Positions 11,001 to 21,000 of a stretch of 33,193 bases of DNA are shown here, one piece after another. The notes under the pieces were generated by a model. The model saw only the letters and a program-made list of their open reading frames with translations, made no database searches and was not told where the DNA came from. A program made the translations under genes and the position numbers. The first letter of the stretch is position 1. The number at the start of each line of letters is the position of its first letter. The stretch is taken from positions 1,224,703 to 1,257,895 of the forward strand of contig FN649730.1 in the NCBI GenBank assembly GCA_000310025.1, given 5' to 3'. Source of the stretch: Ectocarpus siliculosus. Its lineage: Eukaryota; Sar; Phaeophyceae; Ectocarpales; Ectocarpaceae.

Positions 11001-14000
11001 CTGCTGGTTGCGAACCGTTCTAATAGTGCTCCTAGCGAGCATAGTCGTCTCGAGCAGTGTCGCTAAACCCAACATGTCACGTACGATTACCTTGATTCGT
11101 GCTCGCAAAACATTGTTCCATGTTCATCAGCACCAAATAATGGCATCATTCGCTGCCCAAGTGTTCACGCGATGTTTTTTTGTTGTATTTGTCAGATGCC
11201 TCGGAAATAGCTGCCCGGCCGACTACTCCAACTTCAATACCGTGTTCATGGGCACCGCACTAAATGCCACAACCGGTGAACTTGTGTGGAGCCAATCGGT
11301 AAGCGACACCAAAGGTCCATCCACTTGTCTCGGTTCTTGCAGTAGACTACAGACTCCCCTTTTCGCGGTTGTTTCGCTTTCACCTTCCCTGGCTAGATAT
11401 TGAACATATGATGGCACGTAGACTAGACTGCACCTGTAGCGCACGCGCGACACGTATTCGTGTGTTTGAATTATCTCCTTTTTAGTTTTGTTTGAGATGT
11501 GCTCTTATGCTTACATTGCGTTTTCTGTCTTTCCGCGATTGTGGTTTCTTCAGCAGGTGTTCTTGTCGTCGTCATTACCGGCCGGCATCACTGCTCGTTG
11601 TTGTTCTGTGTATGGGACGTAACCATAATCCCTCTTCCTCCCCTGTTTCTCCTGATGTCGCGACTTTCTTGCTGCTGCGGGAAAAGCTGGACGCCGCCGA
11701 CGACGATTCCTCAGGACAAGCTCTAGGCGTAGCGCTAGATGTTGCCGGCGGCATGGTCTTCATGGCAGGGAGTATGTCTGAACCGGACGAGGACCCAGAC
11801 CTTTACATGGCGGCGTTCGAGATCGCCACGGGACAGGTATGGTGTCTACGTACGCGCAGTTGTCGACATACATGGTGGTGGTGGATACACATGAAAATTG
11901 CGGCAGGCACAGGCTTCGTTGGGGGCAAACCAGGGACCAGACGAACGTTGCGGGCTCTGCTTTTCATTCTTTGACAAGCGCATGATGCCGGAGTCAGCAC
12001 GACGAACATCATGGGGGAGGGTCGTACTAAAGGTCGTCAACCAATATGAAAAGCATACCTGCCAAGAGAGCAGCGAAAGTACTTCCAACATCAAACACGA
12101 CTCTCTTCGTACTCCTACCACCACCTAAACGTGCCTTGCAATATCTAACGACCCGGATGAAAGGTTCTGTGGACCTGGACGCACGGCACCATCTACAGCG
12201 ACATCCTAACCGATCTCGTCTTCGACGAAGAGAACGGCGTGATCTACGCCTGCGGCTACACCCGGGGGGACTTCTCCTACGCCCTGGACGCGGACCCCGC
12301 GCCGGAGGTCAAGCTGCAGGACATGGTCGTCTTGGCTCTCGACCCGTCGACCCAGGAAACCATCTGGCTCAAGACCTATACCTCGGGCCCGCTGGTGGAT
12401 CGCGCGGACTTCGCCTTCACCATCACCTTCGACAGAAACGGCGTGCTTCACGTAGGCGGAACCACCCGAGGGACAGGTGATGGATGGGGGTCGTGTTTGG
12501 GTTTTGAAGGCGGGCGGGCGGGCATACTGCAGTTGGCCCGCTTTTTGGCGAACGATGTCGGGGATGATTCGCGGGCGCGAGGAGGAAGCCGCTCGGCGTT
12601 TCTCTGATCGAAGGCCACTTACATAGAAACCCGCCATCTCACAACCGAGACATTCACACGCTGTTGCGCAGGGCCTCCCATTTGTATGTGCGGGCAGGGG
12701 GGGGCGGGAAGAGTAGAGGGTGGTATCCTGCATGCCATGAAGGACACCTCGGGCTCTCATAAACCTATCGGTGTTTCCACGGGACATGCCCTCTAACAAC
12801 ACACCCGCTGCTATCGTACTGTAAGGTTTCGACACGGACGGATCAGCGGGAGAAGACGACCCTGACACCAGACCGAGGTTACTCAGGTTTGTCTTCGTGT
12901 CCATGTCCCTCGACGCCTCCGACGGAGAAACCCTGGTGTCCTACCAGTCGTTCAACTACAGGACGTCGCGTTTGTTGTCTAGCGTCATGGTACCCGACAC
13001 GACCGGGGGGGACCTCTACATGGGGGGTCACGACGGAGACACGTCGTTCGGGATGGTCTACCGCAGGGAACGGCCGACGCTGCCGCCGACCCCGGTGCCG
13101 ACCCCCGCTCCGACGCCTGTCCCGTCTCCGGCTCCGTCTTTTGCGCCGACTCCTTCCCCAACGACGGCACCGACAACAGCTCCCGTGGATGCAACCCCAG
13201 GTGAGCTGTAGTTCCTACGTTCACTAGGACCCTTGACGTGGTGGCAGCAGCCGCTGCAGGGGTGACGACGGCGGCCGCGGCCGTGTAGCGGTATTGGAAG
13301 AGGAGCATTTTTTGTCGTTTCTCACGTGGTGTTCTGCCAAGCAGCAGCGGCGGCGGCAGCGTAGTGGTAGGAACAGCACGGTAGGAACAGCGCTACGTTT
13401 GTTGTTCTCAGGTCGCGTTCTGCCAGCCGCCTAAATTGCCAATGTCGGCTTGCGCTGCTTTGTCATGGAGTCTCAACCCTGCCGCGAGCCGCGTGGCCGA
13501 AGCAGCTAAGCTGTAGGGCGTTTTGAGGACAATTCTGCCAACGCCATCGTTTTGTCGGCCCCACTACAACGAGCGCAGCAACTGTTTTTCTTCCTGATAT
13601 ATTCCCGACAAGCCATAGAGATGGTCTCTCTTGCACCACACAACTCACCCTTTTCCTCTTCCGACGTCGCTCGCTCCCTTGACACCGCCGGCCAAACGCA
13701 GCGCCAACAGTGGCTCCCTTTACCCCGGCACCCACCGCAGCACCTTTTACTCCAGCACCAACCGCAACTCCTACTACCCTGGCACCCACTGCAGCGCCTG
13801 TTACACCAGCGCCTACCACAGCTCCTTCCCCAGCACCCACTGCATCCCTCTCTACCCTTGCACCCACTGCACCCCCCTCCACCCAAGCACCAACTACAAC
13901 ACCCGTTACTCCAGCGCCAACCGAAGCCCCTTCTACCCCAGCACCAACTTTGTCGCCTTCTTCCCCGCCACCCACTGCGGCTCCTTCTACCCCATCACCC

Positions 14001-14909
14001 ACCACATCGCCCGTTACTCCAGCGCCAACCGCAGCTCCTTCCACCGCGGCACCAACTTCAGCGCCTTCTGCCCCGCCACCCACCGCGGCCCCGTCTACCC
14101 GAACACCCACTGCAGCCCCTTTGACCCCAGCACCCACTACTCCGGCACCAACCGCAGCTCCTGCCACCCCAGCACCCACTACATCGCCTGTTACTCCAGC
14201 GCCAACCGCAGCTCCTTCGACCCCGGCACCCACTGCGGCGCCGGCACCAACGGCGGCTCCTGCTACTCCAGTACCGACAGCGGCGCCGGTTCGTCTGACG
14301 TTCCCCCCGACATCTGCTCCTGTTCTGACGCCTTCTCCCACGACAAGGTCGCCCACACCGTCGCCCGTCACGCCGGCCCCCACTCCCTCTCCAGCCACCG
14401 CACCCCCGACAACGGCGCCCACTGCACCACCCTCTCCGGCTCCCGTGCCCCCGTCCCCTGCCCCGACGCCGTCACCGACATCGCCAGACACCCCGGCACC
14501 TACGGGCCCGCCGGCTTTTCCCCGTTCCGATGCCACGGTGCCCCCTACAACGCAAGGTCCCCCACTACCAACAGTGCCTCCTTCCGCTGCCACGGGGCCC
14601 CCGACGACGTCGGCTTCGCAGCCGAGGCCTACCCCCTCGCCCTCCGTCCCGGGCCCCCCGACGCCGTCACCCACTCGTCGAGCGAACATTGCCGGGATCG
14701 ACGCCGGGGCCGGCGATGACTCCGGAGACGGCAGCAGCGGCGACGGCATCTCCAGAGAGGAGGAGATCCTGGTTCTTTTCGGCGGGCTAGTCGTCGGTGC
14801 GATTCTCGCCTCCTTGGTCCTGGTCACGATGATGGCCCGCAAGAGGACGGCCGATGGGGAGGAGGACGACGATGACGGCCCAACCTCGGTAGATGGAAGG
14901 GACCTGTGA
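8093..14909 (+). CDS. Membrane-anchored beta-propeller-like surface protein with mucin-like Pro/Thr stalk
   Basis: Exons are 8093-8418, 9088-9218, 10248-10411, 10557-10651, 11196-11298, 11687-11836, 12164-12476, 12826-13200 and 13711-14909. They sum to 2856 nt (951 codons plus stop), with every junction in phase. Residues 1-60 form an Ala-rich lead and a signal-like hydrophobic stretch (NGLLTATAVLSCALQGVSA). Residues ~75-505 hold repeated blades of the form G.v[FY].aG....l.a.[ST]Ge.vW (ATGQ|VLWTWT, NATTGELVW, STQETIWL), resembling PQQ/SBBP propellers. Residues ~508-890 are APTxAP Pro/Thr repeats, a likely O-glycosylated stalk. A helix at ~904-926 (VLFGGLVVGAILASLVLV) is followed by MARKR and a DDDD-containing tail. 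I infer a type I surface protein, perhaps in adhesion or wall contact; ligand unknown. The exon 1-2 junction (GTAGTA donor at 8419) is the least certain part. M at 8147 is an alternative start. Confidence 0.75.
9312..9410. repeat. Dispersed repeat, copy B
   Basis: This is the second copy of the element at 3410-3498, in the same orientation, here inside intron 2 of the propeller gene. Both copies therefore sit in introns of plus-strand genes. Boundaries are approximate. Confidence 0.7.
13711..14680. repeat. Degenerate coding tandem repeat (APTxAP units)
   Basis: Units of 12 to 30 bases based on CCAGCACCAACCGCAGCTCC encode the Pro/Thr/Ala stalk in the last exon of the propeller gene. The low stop-codon content makes other frames, including a 459-codon antisense Gly/Val/Ala frame, open by composition alone. 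Confidence 0.85.
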
Positions 14910-15907
14910 GGCGCTAGAGCGGCGGGGGGGACTTTTTCGTCGGGCCTTGCAAGCGTTATGTGGTTTTGCCGTTAGGGAGACCAGTGCACTTTGTAATTAT
15001 TATCGTTCGACAAGCACTGTTTATCACAGCGAGTCTGGAAGAAGAGTAGACATCGAGATAAGACCCAGAGGGGGCACGAAGTGACCGTGCCTCACCATCT
15101 CGAGACGCAGAGAGTGTTGAGCTCTGTTTTTTCCACAGCCAGCGGAAGCATGGCGTTCGTAAGCGAAGACAGACGACAAGGGCGCGAGAATGCCTTCTTG
15201 GCCAGTCCTTGTGGAAGGTTATTGGACCGAAGAGCAGCGAGCGGTAGGGGGAACAACGTCGTCCCACCGTGGACTCAAGTGTTCTTGTCTAACTGCGAGT
15301 CGACAACCACAAGTATTGGTTTCATTCCGAACATTCATGGTGTTTTTTTCGTTCGCCGATGGCCTTAACGTTTGCATTGTGTGCAAGGCGTGGTTGTCCG
15401 GGTTCGCCTACAAGTAGGCCTCTGGTCTTCTAAACGGTTGTAGTGTCGCGTGTGAAAGGTCTCCACGCGTGTCTGTTGAGAGGAGTACTTACGTAGCTGG
15501 AACGCGGCGAGCGTTACATCCCCGTATTCTCACACGGTTGTGGCGGGCGGGTGGTAAACCGCAACAACAGTAACATTGCGGTGTTGTGATGTGCTCACAC
15601 AATTGGTCTCGACGTTACGTCACATGGATGGCGCGGACCGAGTTCTACGCTGTATGTATGCCTTTTCGAAAGTACATAGTGTGGAGGTGGCGGGTTCAGA
15701 CAATGGAAGGCCTAGTGGGATGAAGACAGTACTCGGCGTTCCGGCTATTATTTGCACGCACGTACGTGCGTGCGAAGTGGAGGGGGGGTACATGATATTT
15801 TTGCCAAGACACACACGGAGGCGCTGGGAAGGGAGACTGTTGTAGACGTCCTGTAGAGCGTAGTACTTACAGGCATCGCATAGCGTCCGAACGTTAGATT
15901 GAATAAT
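14910..15907. other. Intergenic stretch left of the assembly gap
   Basis: This is the 3' flank of the propeller gene. No coding region is recognised. A perfect 20-bp palindrome, GCACGCACGTACGTGCGTGC, lies at about 15754-15773. No other supported feature. Confidence 0.5.
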
Positions 15908-16007
15908 NNNNNNNNNNNNNNNNNNNNNNNNNNNNNNNNNNNNNNNNNNNNNNNNNNNNNNNNNNNNNNNNNNNNNNNNNNNNNNNNNNNNNNNNNNNNN
16001 NNNNNNN
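15908..16007. other. Assembly gap of exactly 100 N
   Basis: One hundred unknown bases, a conventional placeholder length, so the true gap size is unknown. The seven bases GAATAAT occur immediately on both sides (15901-15907 and 16008-16014), which may mean the flanking contigs actually overlap. Confidence 0.98.
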
Positions 16008-16126
16008 GAATAATAGTGGGTGGTAAATGGAGAAAGAGATTGAGTTAGTATGAGATGGGGGGGTGAGAAGAAGGAGAGTGATGGGAGGGGGGGGCACTTC
16101 ACACAAGAGGATGGGCAGCAGCAGAT

Positions 16127-16128
<2 letters not shown>

Positions 16129-16189
<61 letters not shown>

Positions 16190-16206
16190 CGAGGGAGGGA
16201 GGGAGG
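16129..16206. repeat. (GA)n microsatellite followed by (GGGA)n
   Basis: About 28 uninterrupted GA units run into GGGAGCGAGGGAGGGAGGGA. The same pairing of (GA)n with (GGGA)n occurs at 32597-32706. Confidence 0.95.
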
Positions 16207-17040
16207 GAGCAACAAACACCACAGACATTAGGAGTGCAAACCATCGCACGCATATGGGGAGGTCATGGGGAGGAGCAGTACATACTGTAGTTCGTCCTCA
16301 ACGTCAACAAACAAACTTATTTTACGTAGAGCACCCCGTTAATTAATAGCTCAAGCTGTCACCACAATAACCAGTCTCTCTTTGAACGCCCTATCCAACC
16401 GAATAGCTCGATGGACCGTACCATACTGTAGTGCCTAGCGAAAAGAAGCGGCATTTCTGATGGTATGGCGACTACAAGACACGTAGCAGAAGGGAGGCAC
16501 CACTTTATTTAGAGATTTTTTGGGGGGAACCGTGCTGGCTGAAAACCGTTGCCACATGTAAGGAGAAGAGCACTACACATCAAACACGTGTTGAACAGGC
16601 AATGCGAATATGCGTCTGACTTAACGGGGTGATCGCCTTCGAGCAAGCTCTGCCCAATCCTTGTCAGCGAGAAAATCCCGATGAAGACTTTCCTGAATAG
16701 TCTAGGCCATCACGAAAGAGGAAAAGGTTTACCAATCGTTTCGCAGTGTTGATGTTCGACGTCTGGGTCGATTCTATGCTTGTCGGTCCCTGGCCTGCTG
16801 GTGATGGGCTGCTTGGAAGCACTTGTTATCGCCATGAACCGCTGCGCCCCGCTTCTCGTGCTGCTGTCGGCTGCCCTTCTCCCCCCCAATTTTACCCGCA
16901 GTTTTCCCTCCCACGTGCGTAACCTGTTCGTTCATATTCAACTGGGGGACACTTTTCGGGACACCGGAAAGATGTACTACACTTTAGTCTAAGCAGTATA
17001 CTCCCACGACGACACCACCTGTGTGCCATACAGACCCCAG
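16207..17040. other. Intergenic stretch, no gene recognised
   Basis: Frames of 60-70 codons, such as a hydrophobic one at 16780-16992, have no recognisable family. A CCCCAG at 17035-17040 could act as an acceptor for the following FNIP segment. Confidence 0.45.
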
Positions 17041-17430
17041 AACATTTTGATTTCGCCTGTAGGCTGCACTGTGTCGCCGGAGTCGTTTGGTCAGCCTTTC
17101 TTCAACAGTTGTCATTCCGCGAGAATTTCAACCAGTCCATCGTCGGAGTTGAGTGGCCGGACTCGCTGCAGCAGCTATCGTTGGGGCTTATGTTCAACCG
17201 ATTCATCACCGGAGTGGTGTGGCCGGCCTATCTGCAGAAGCTATTGCTCGGGCGTTCGCTCAACCAGTCCGTCGCCGGAGTTGTGTAGCCGATGTCGCTG
17301 CAGCAGCTAACGTTTGGTTGCAGCTTCAACAAGCCCATCGTGGGATTCGTGTGGCCGGCCTCCCTACAAGAGCTAGAGATACTGGATGACTTCACCCAGC
17401 CAATCACTGGAGTAGTGTGGCCACCAATTG
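17041..17430 (+). pseudogene. FNIP-type leucine-rich repeat array, interrupted
   Basis: One frame reads about six 23-residue (69-bp) units of the form LQQLSFG..FNQ(P/S)I.GVVWP.S: for example FNQSIVGVEWPDSLQQLSLG, FNRFITGVVWPAYLQKLLLG and FNKPIVGFVWPASLQELEIL. This is the FNIP-repeat pattern known from Dictyostelium and found in some algae and large DNA viruses; such repeats build solenoids for protein binding. A TAG at 17286-17288 interrupts the fourth unit in frame, at the position where a Trp codon (TGG) stands in the other units. No start codon or upstream domain is visible. Most likely a decayed member of a repeat family; an intron hiding the stop seems unlikely because the stop lies inside a repeat unit. 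Confidence 0.7.
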
Positions 17431-17517
17431 ACGCTACTTGTGCTGAGAGAAAATCAGAAAATCCACCACCATCCATCCATCGCAGAATAAGCGAAAGCCG
17501 TTTCTTATTGTGTCTGG

Positions 17518-17680
17518 GCTCTCGACCATCTCCTCACTGCCCGAAAGGTCCCAACCGACGACCAACTACAAGACTTGACATCAACGCAGGTCTACGGTCT
17601 TGCTAGCGCTGCCAAGGCGCCAAGGCGTGCTGCCTCCCTCATGTGCGACAACGGAAACAAGAAATCACCGGAGACACGCA
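17518..17680 (+). pseudogene. Orphan leader segment of the FNIP gene family
   Basis: CTCTCGACCAT (about 17519) and an ATG-led segment MCDNGNKKSPET (17641-17676) are matched at 23113 and 23224-23256, where the second FNIP array follows directly (CDDRNNK, stop, SETASLQKLS). Here no FNIP repeats follow within the next kilobase. I infer this is the 5' leader of a second copy whose repeats were lost. The function of the leader is unknown. Confidence 0.45.
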
Positions 17681-18044
17681 ATAAAGACACTAGCCTACAT
17701 GTATGTAAAACTATGCTTGTTTCGCTGAGAGACAGACAAGCCATCGCCATCCATTCCCTAATAGCCGAAACGTTCCGTATACCCAAGAAGCATGGCAGAT
17801 CCCCCCACTTCTTCGCGCTTTGACTCGTTTTCGTCAAGAGAAATGCGCCCAAGACCACCCAGCCGTTGGCAACTCGAGTGCTACTGCCTGCGCCCAATGC
17901 CATAGTACGACTGCGTAATTAGCTGACATCCTACACGTGAACGTGTCTAAGGTAGTTCCCTTCTCACTCAAACTACAGTAGAATATTTACTTTGATCTCT
18001 TTCTCAACTGGTGACTTCTCTTTTTGGCATGCACTTTGTCACTA
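17681..18044. other. Short intergenic stretch
   Basis: No feature recognised between the FNIP leader remnant and the stop of the minus-strand NTF2-like gene. It presumably contains that gene's 3' UTR. Confidence 0.45.
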
Positions 18045-18443
18045 TTACTCTGTCGCTTCAAAATGATCCTCGGCGAGTTTTGCTGTTCCATCTTCTTGGA
18101 TCGCCCAGAGTTCCTTGGTAATAACACCTTTGGCCTTGTTCATCGTCCAGTTGCTGGATAGAGTGACCGACTTCATGTCATCCGCAGGCGTGAGGACGGT
18201 GGGAGCCACATATTCAACGTCAGAAAATCCGTCGTCCATCAACTTTTGCCAAAAGCCTTGAATCTCGCTGGCGCCTGTGAACGTTCCGAACGGCTTGGCG
18301 ACCATCAAAGCATTCGCTTCGTACTGGGCAGCACATCCGGCGGCATCCTGTGAGTTGAAGGCGTTCTTCCAGGCGGTAGAAGCTGCAGTAACAACTTCCA
18401 GAAGCTGGTCTTTGGTGAGAGAAGAAGATGAAGACGTGGACAT
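18045..18443 (-). CDS. SnoaL/NTF2-like fold small protein (SgcJ/DUF4440-like)
   Basis: This is an intact single-exon frame of 132 residues from ATG at 18443 to TAA at 18045-18047. After a Ser-rich start it reads LLEVVTAASTAWKNAFNSQD, then ANALMVAKPFGTFTGASEI, GFWQKLMDDGFSDVEY and SNWTMNKAKGVITKELW, ending LAEDHFEATE. This matches the NTF2-like layout: long helix with AWxxAFNxxD, an A..Y..nAlm...fGtftG strand-loop, a WxxLmddG helix, then strands ending in an E-D-H-F segment. Length is typical for the family. Members include cyclases, isomerases and small-molecule-binding proteins, so a precise activity cannot be given. No targeting peptide is evident, suggesting a cytosolic protein. The family assignment is reasonably sure. 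Confidence 0.75.
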   Translation of the reverse strand: MSTSSSSSLTKDQLLEVVTAASTAWKNAFNSQDAAGCAAQYEANALMVAKPFGTFTGASEIQGFWQKLMDDGFSDVEYVAPTVLTPADDMKSVTLSSNWTMNKAKGVITKELWAIQEDGTAKLAEDHFEATE

Positions 18444-19033
18444 CGCGCGGAAACCAGGCTAAGGGGGCAGAGACCAGGGGCAGCAGAGAGAGAGAGGAAG
18501 TAGCAAACAAGAGTGCCAACGATCAGACGAATACTTTTCACTCGGCAGTATAGTTCATGGAGTTTCGGTTGAGAGAATCAAGCACAAAAAAGTCGCAGCG
18601 CGACTCTATTTATGTGACTGTTGTGACGTGGAAACGCGGCCACCCGAGGCTTGGGACGGAATCGCAACTTGGGGCACGTAATGTATTCTTCTTGCTTGTA
18701 TGGCCCCAGACTACTATGGGGACCGTATGTCAGTCCACAAAACCGAGACGGGATGGAATGGGATGGGACTATCGTGTGTACTAGTATATAGGGGGAGGGG
18801 GAAACAGCTGGGAAATTAACACGTTGCATCACACAGGGCGTACACCACCCCCGGCCCCGGAGTCACTCAAAACGCCCACCCCCCCAAAAAGTATCGAAAA
18901 ACAACAAAATGAACCCCTTATCTAACGTCTACTGCAATCTCACCTTCCTACAGTACTATGACATTCAATCGGAATATCTTACAATGGGAAGCAGGGTGCC
19001 TACCATGGGCACGGGGACGGGAGTGATCGCGTC
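18444..19033. promoter_or_regulatory. Upstream region of the minus-strand NTF2-like gene
   Basis: On the minus strand the leader just upstream of the ATG contains a CT-rich tract (CTCTCTCTCTGCTGCCCC, about 18479-18496). A TATA-like CCCCTATATACTAG lies about 340 bases upstream of the ATG (18779-18792). Either could belong to the promoter; neither is proven. The rest holds no recognised gene. Confidence 0.25.
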
Positions 19034-19370
19034 GAAAGTAATCGCGGAACTAGACCATCCGGTAAGTCAACGTTGACTCGGTGGTCTAATGGTCAGAGCT
19101 TTCTTACACAAGGTTCCACGCACGGGTTCGAATCCCTGTGGTCCACTTACACAAGAACCGCCATTTGTTTACCAAACAGCAACGTCTGGCGAGGGGTCCG
19201 TCCCCGGAGATCTCTACGCTCAATCCCAGTGATTAAGCTTCTAACAGCCTCAAGCCCATGTGATCCGGCCGGGTGCTAACGAGCTCAGCGCATATCTTTT
19301 AATCGCGGAACTAGACCATCCGGCTAGTCAGCGCTGACTAGCCGGATGGTCTAGTTCCGCGATTAGAAAG
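19034..19370. mobile_element. Palindrome-ended TIR element with 5-bp target duplication
   Basis: The element spans 19039-19365 (327 bp). Its first 24 bases, TAATCGCGGAACTAGACCAT then CCGG, are the exact inverse of its last 24. It is flanked by the direct repeat GAAAG at 19034-19038 and 19366-19370, a probable target-site duplication. The right end is a perfect 66-bp palindrome (19300-19365, centre between 19332 and 19333). The left end is a similar palindrome whose inner arm has lost about four bases (19039-19092). The interior carries pol III-like A-box (TGGTCTAATGG) and B-box (GGTTCGAATCC) words. No coding region is present, so it is non-autonomous. Confidence 0.75.
19077..19147 (+). ncRNA. 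tRNA-like sequence inside the TIR element
   Basis: A-box TGGTCTAATGG (19081-19091) and B-box GGTTCGAATCC (19124-19134) are spaced roughly as in a tRNA gene. The T-stem pairs only over its three inner pairs, the anticodon stem is weak, and the acceptor strands do not pair. It is probably a tRNA-derived, SINE-like segment and not a functional tRNA. Confidence 0.4.
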
Positions 19371-20481
19371 TGGGACGGAAGCGATGCTATGTCGGAGATG
19401 TGGGTAGCAAGTGCGGGGTAGGAATTCATGGCGGTGGGATGGGATGGGACGGGGCTTATTTCTCTGTGGGATTCCCGTCCCATTCCCACCCACCTCCCTC
19501 CAGATAAAAAAATGTTGGGGTCCCCGTTCCCTCTGGATCAATATTGGGACCATACCCCCTTGAGTATGCAATTCTATTATCTCTTGCAGTCGCCGCGTGT
19601 TGATGGGACTTTTTCTCATCTACAGCAGCAGTGATGCACCCCATGTGCCGGTTCTTGCACGTCGAACTGATCGCGTGACACTGCTGTTCTTATTTTGGGC
19701 AAGCTCTTGTACAATGTTGAATATTTTGAGGCTCAAATTCTGTAACTGCCAAGTTCTCGAGTGGTGGCGCGTTCTGTAGATCTCTCGTGTGCTGCTGCCG
19801 CGTTAATAGTTGTTTTTGAATGGAGCGATATTACTAAGCTATCGGGAGCGTGGGAGAAGTTCAGAGAAGTAGGTACAAAGAGCTGGGTTTTGGGGACTTC
19901 CCTGGGGAACAAAAAAATGACAAAACTATCATTGCGCACGTAATGTAGTTGATCACATTTTGTGCCCTGAATTCTTGCTCTTCCTGGCCTCGGTGTTCAG
20001 ACCACCCAGCCGATGACGGCAAGATTTTAACCAGGAACCGTCCTGGCGTTCTAACCGACATCCCAAGCCTGTTGCGGGGGCCGCCGACATGACCTTGGTG
20101 TGTGTTCACCTAACTGAGCATTCTGTGTTCTTCTGAGCAAAAATCAAGATAAAACCAAGAGAAGGAACAACCATCCGACCGGAGACAAGACTCCGTGATG
20201 GATCATTCTTGGTAAGAATGTTTTCGAAATAATGGAACCACGAGGGGTATGTGGATGAGAATAGATTGGCCGAAGCAAAAGAGGCTGGCTCGTCCCCACT
20301 CGAGACAAGCCTACCCAACCCTAACAAAGTAGATCACGAGTAGGAACAGATACAACATGCTGGAGGCCTCATTTTAACCCAATCTCTCACGTCACAAACA
20401 ACTATACTACAGTTTAAGTTTCAAACAGTGACGATACTTTTATGACATGAACAATTCTGGCGGACCAAAGATAGATGCTTG
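19371..20481. other. Intergenic stretch with a G/C-rich hairpin
   Basis: GGGATGGGATGGGACGGG (about 19437-19454) is nearly complementary to CCCGTCCCATTCCCAC (about 19475-19490), giving a possible hairpin with a 20-base loop. No coding region is recognised in the rest. Confidence 0.45.
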
Positions 20482-21000
20482 TTAACCCTTACGTGACTGG
20501 GTTTATTTTGTTTTTGTTTTTTTGCATACAGCAGACGAACTACCCTTTACTCCCAATACTGGGAACCACGCGCATCGCAATCACAACAACATCAAGCACC
20601 GAGGCAGTACGTTAGCATCGGCTCCGGTGTGCGCTTTCTCTGCTCTCCCCCGCGGATGAGGCACCGGGTTGATCACATGTTCAGGGTGCTGTATGTACCC
20701 TCCGGTGGCATTTTGCGTTTGAATCTTACAGCAGTACCGGTAGGCAGTAGATTGGATCTGGAAAGGATATCTGCCCCACGTCAGAGAGATTAGGCATGGG
20801 TGAATAGTGTTGTACTATGTGAGTCCTGTGCGCATTGCTGATAAGCGTGCTTTTGGGATGGGCTGCCTGTGTCTCCCTGCTGATCTCTTCTCTATGTATG
20901 TTTTTTGCTCTTAGCCGAGGCACAACGGCGATCTTTCGGCACTGAAAGTGATCGGAGCTGAGAACGGAGCTGAATCGGCCTGTAGTCACGTAAGGGTTTT
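20482..21000. mobile_element. piggyBac-like non-autonomous element
   Basis: Inverted 13-bp ends CCCTTACGTGACT (20486-20498) and AGTCACGTAAGGG (20984-20996) bound a 511-bp interior without coding capacity. The left flank is TTAA (20482-20485), the piggyBac target, and the element starts with CCC as piggyBac elements do. The right flank is TTTT (20997-21000), which could be a decayed TTAA. The class assignment depends on that one mutated flank. Confidence 0.45.

Noticed and set aside
13631-14719. 362-codon plus-strand open frame rich in His, Ser, Cys and Tyr
   Set aside because: Another frame of the same Pro/Thr repeat exon; composition is an artefact of the repeat.
13463-14842. 459-codon minus-strand open frame rich in Gly, Val and Ala (GVGAGV repeats)
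   Set aside because: It is the antisense of the APTxAP stalk exon of the propeller gene. The repeat is poor in stop codons on every frame, while the plus-strand exon fits in phase and ends in a TM helix and tail.
19077-19147. A functional tRNA gene
   Set aside because: A- and B-box words are present, but the acceptor strands do not pair and the T and anticodon stems are poor; it lies inside a mobile element.
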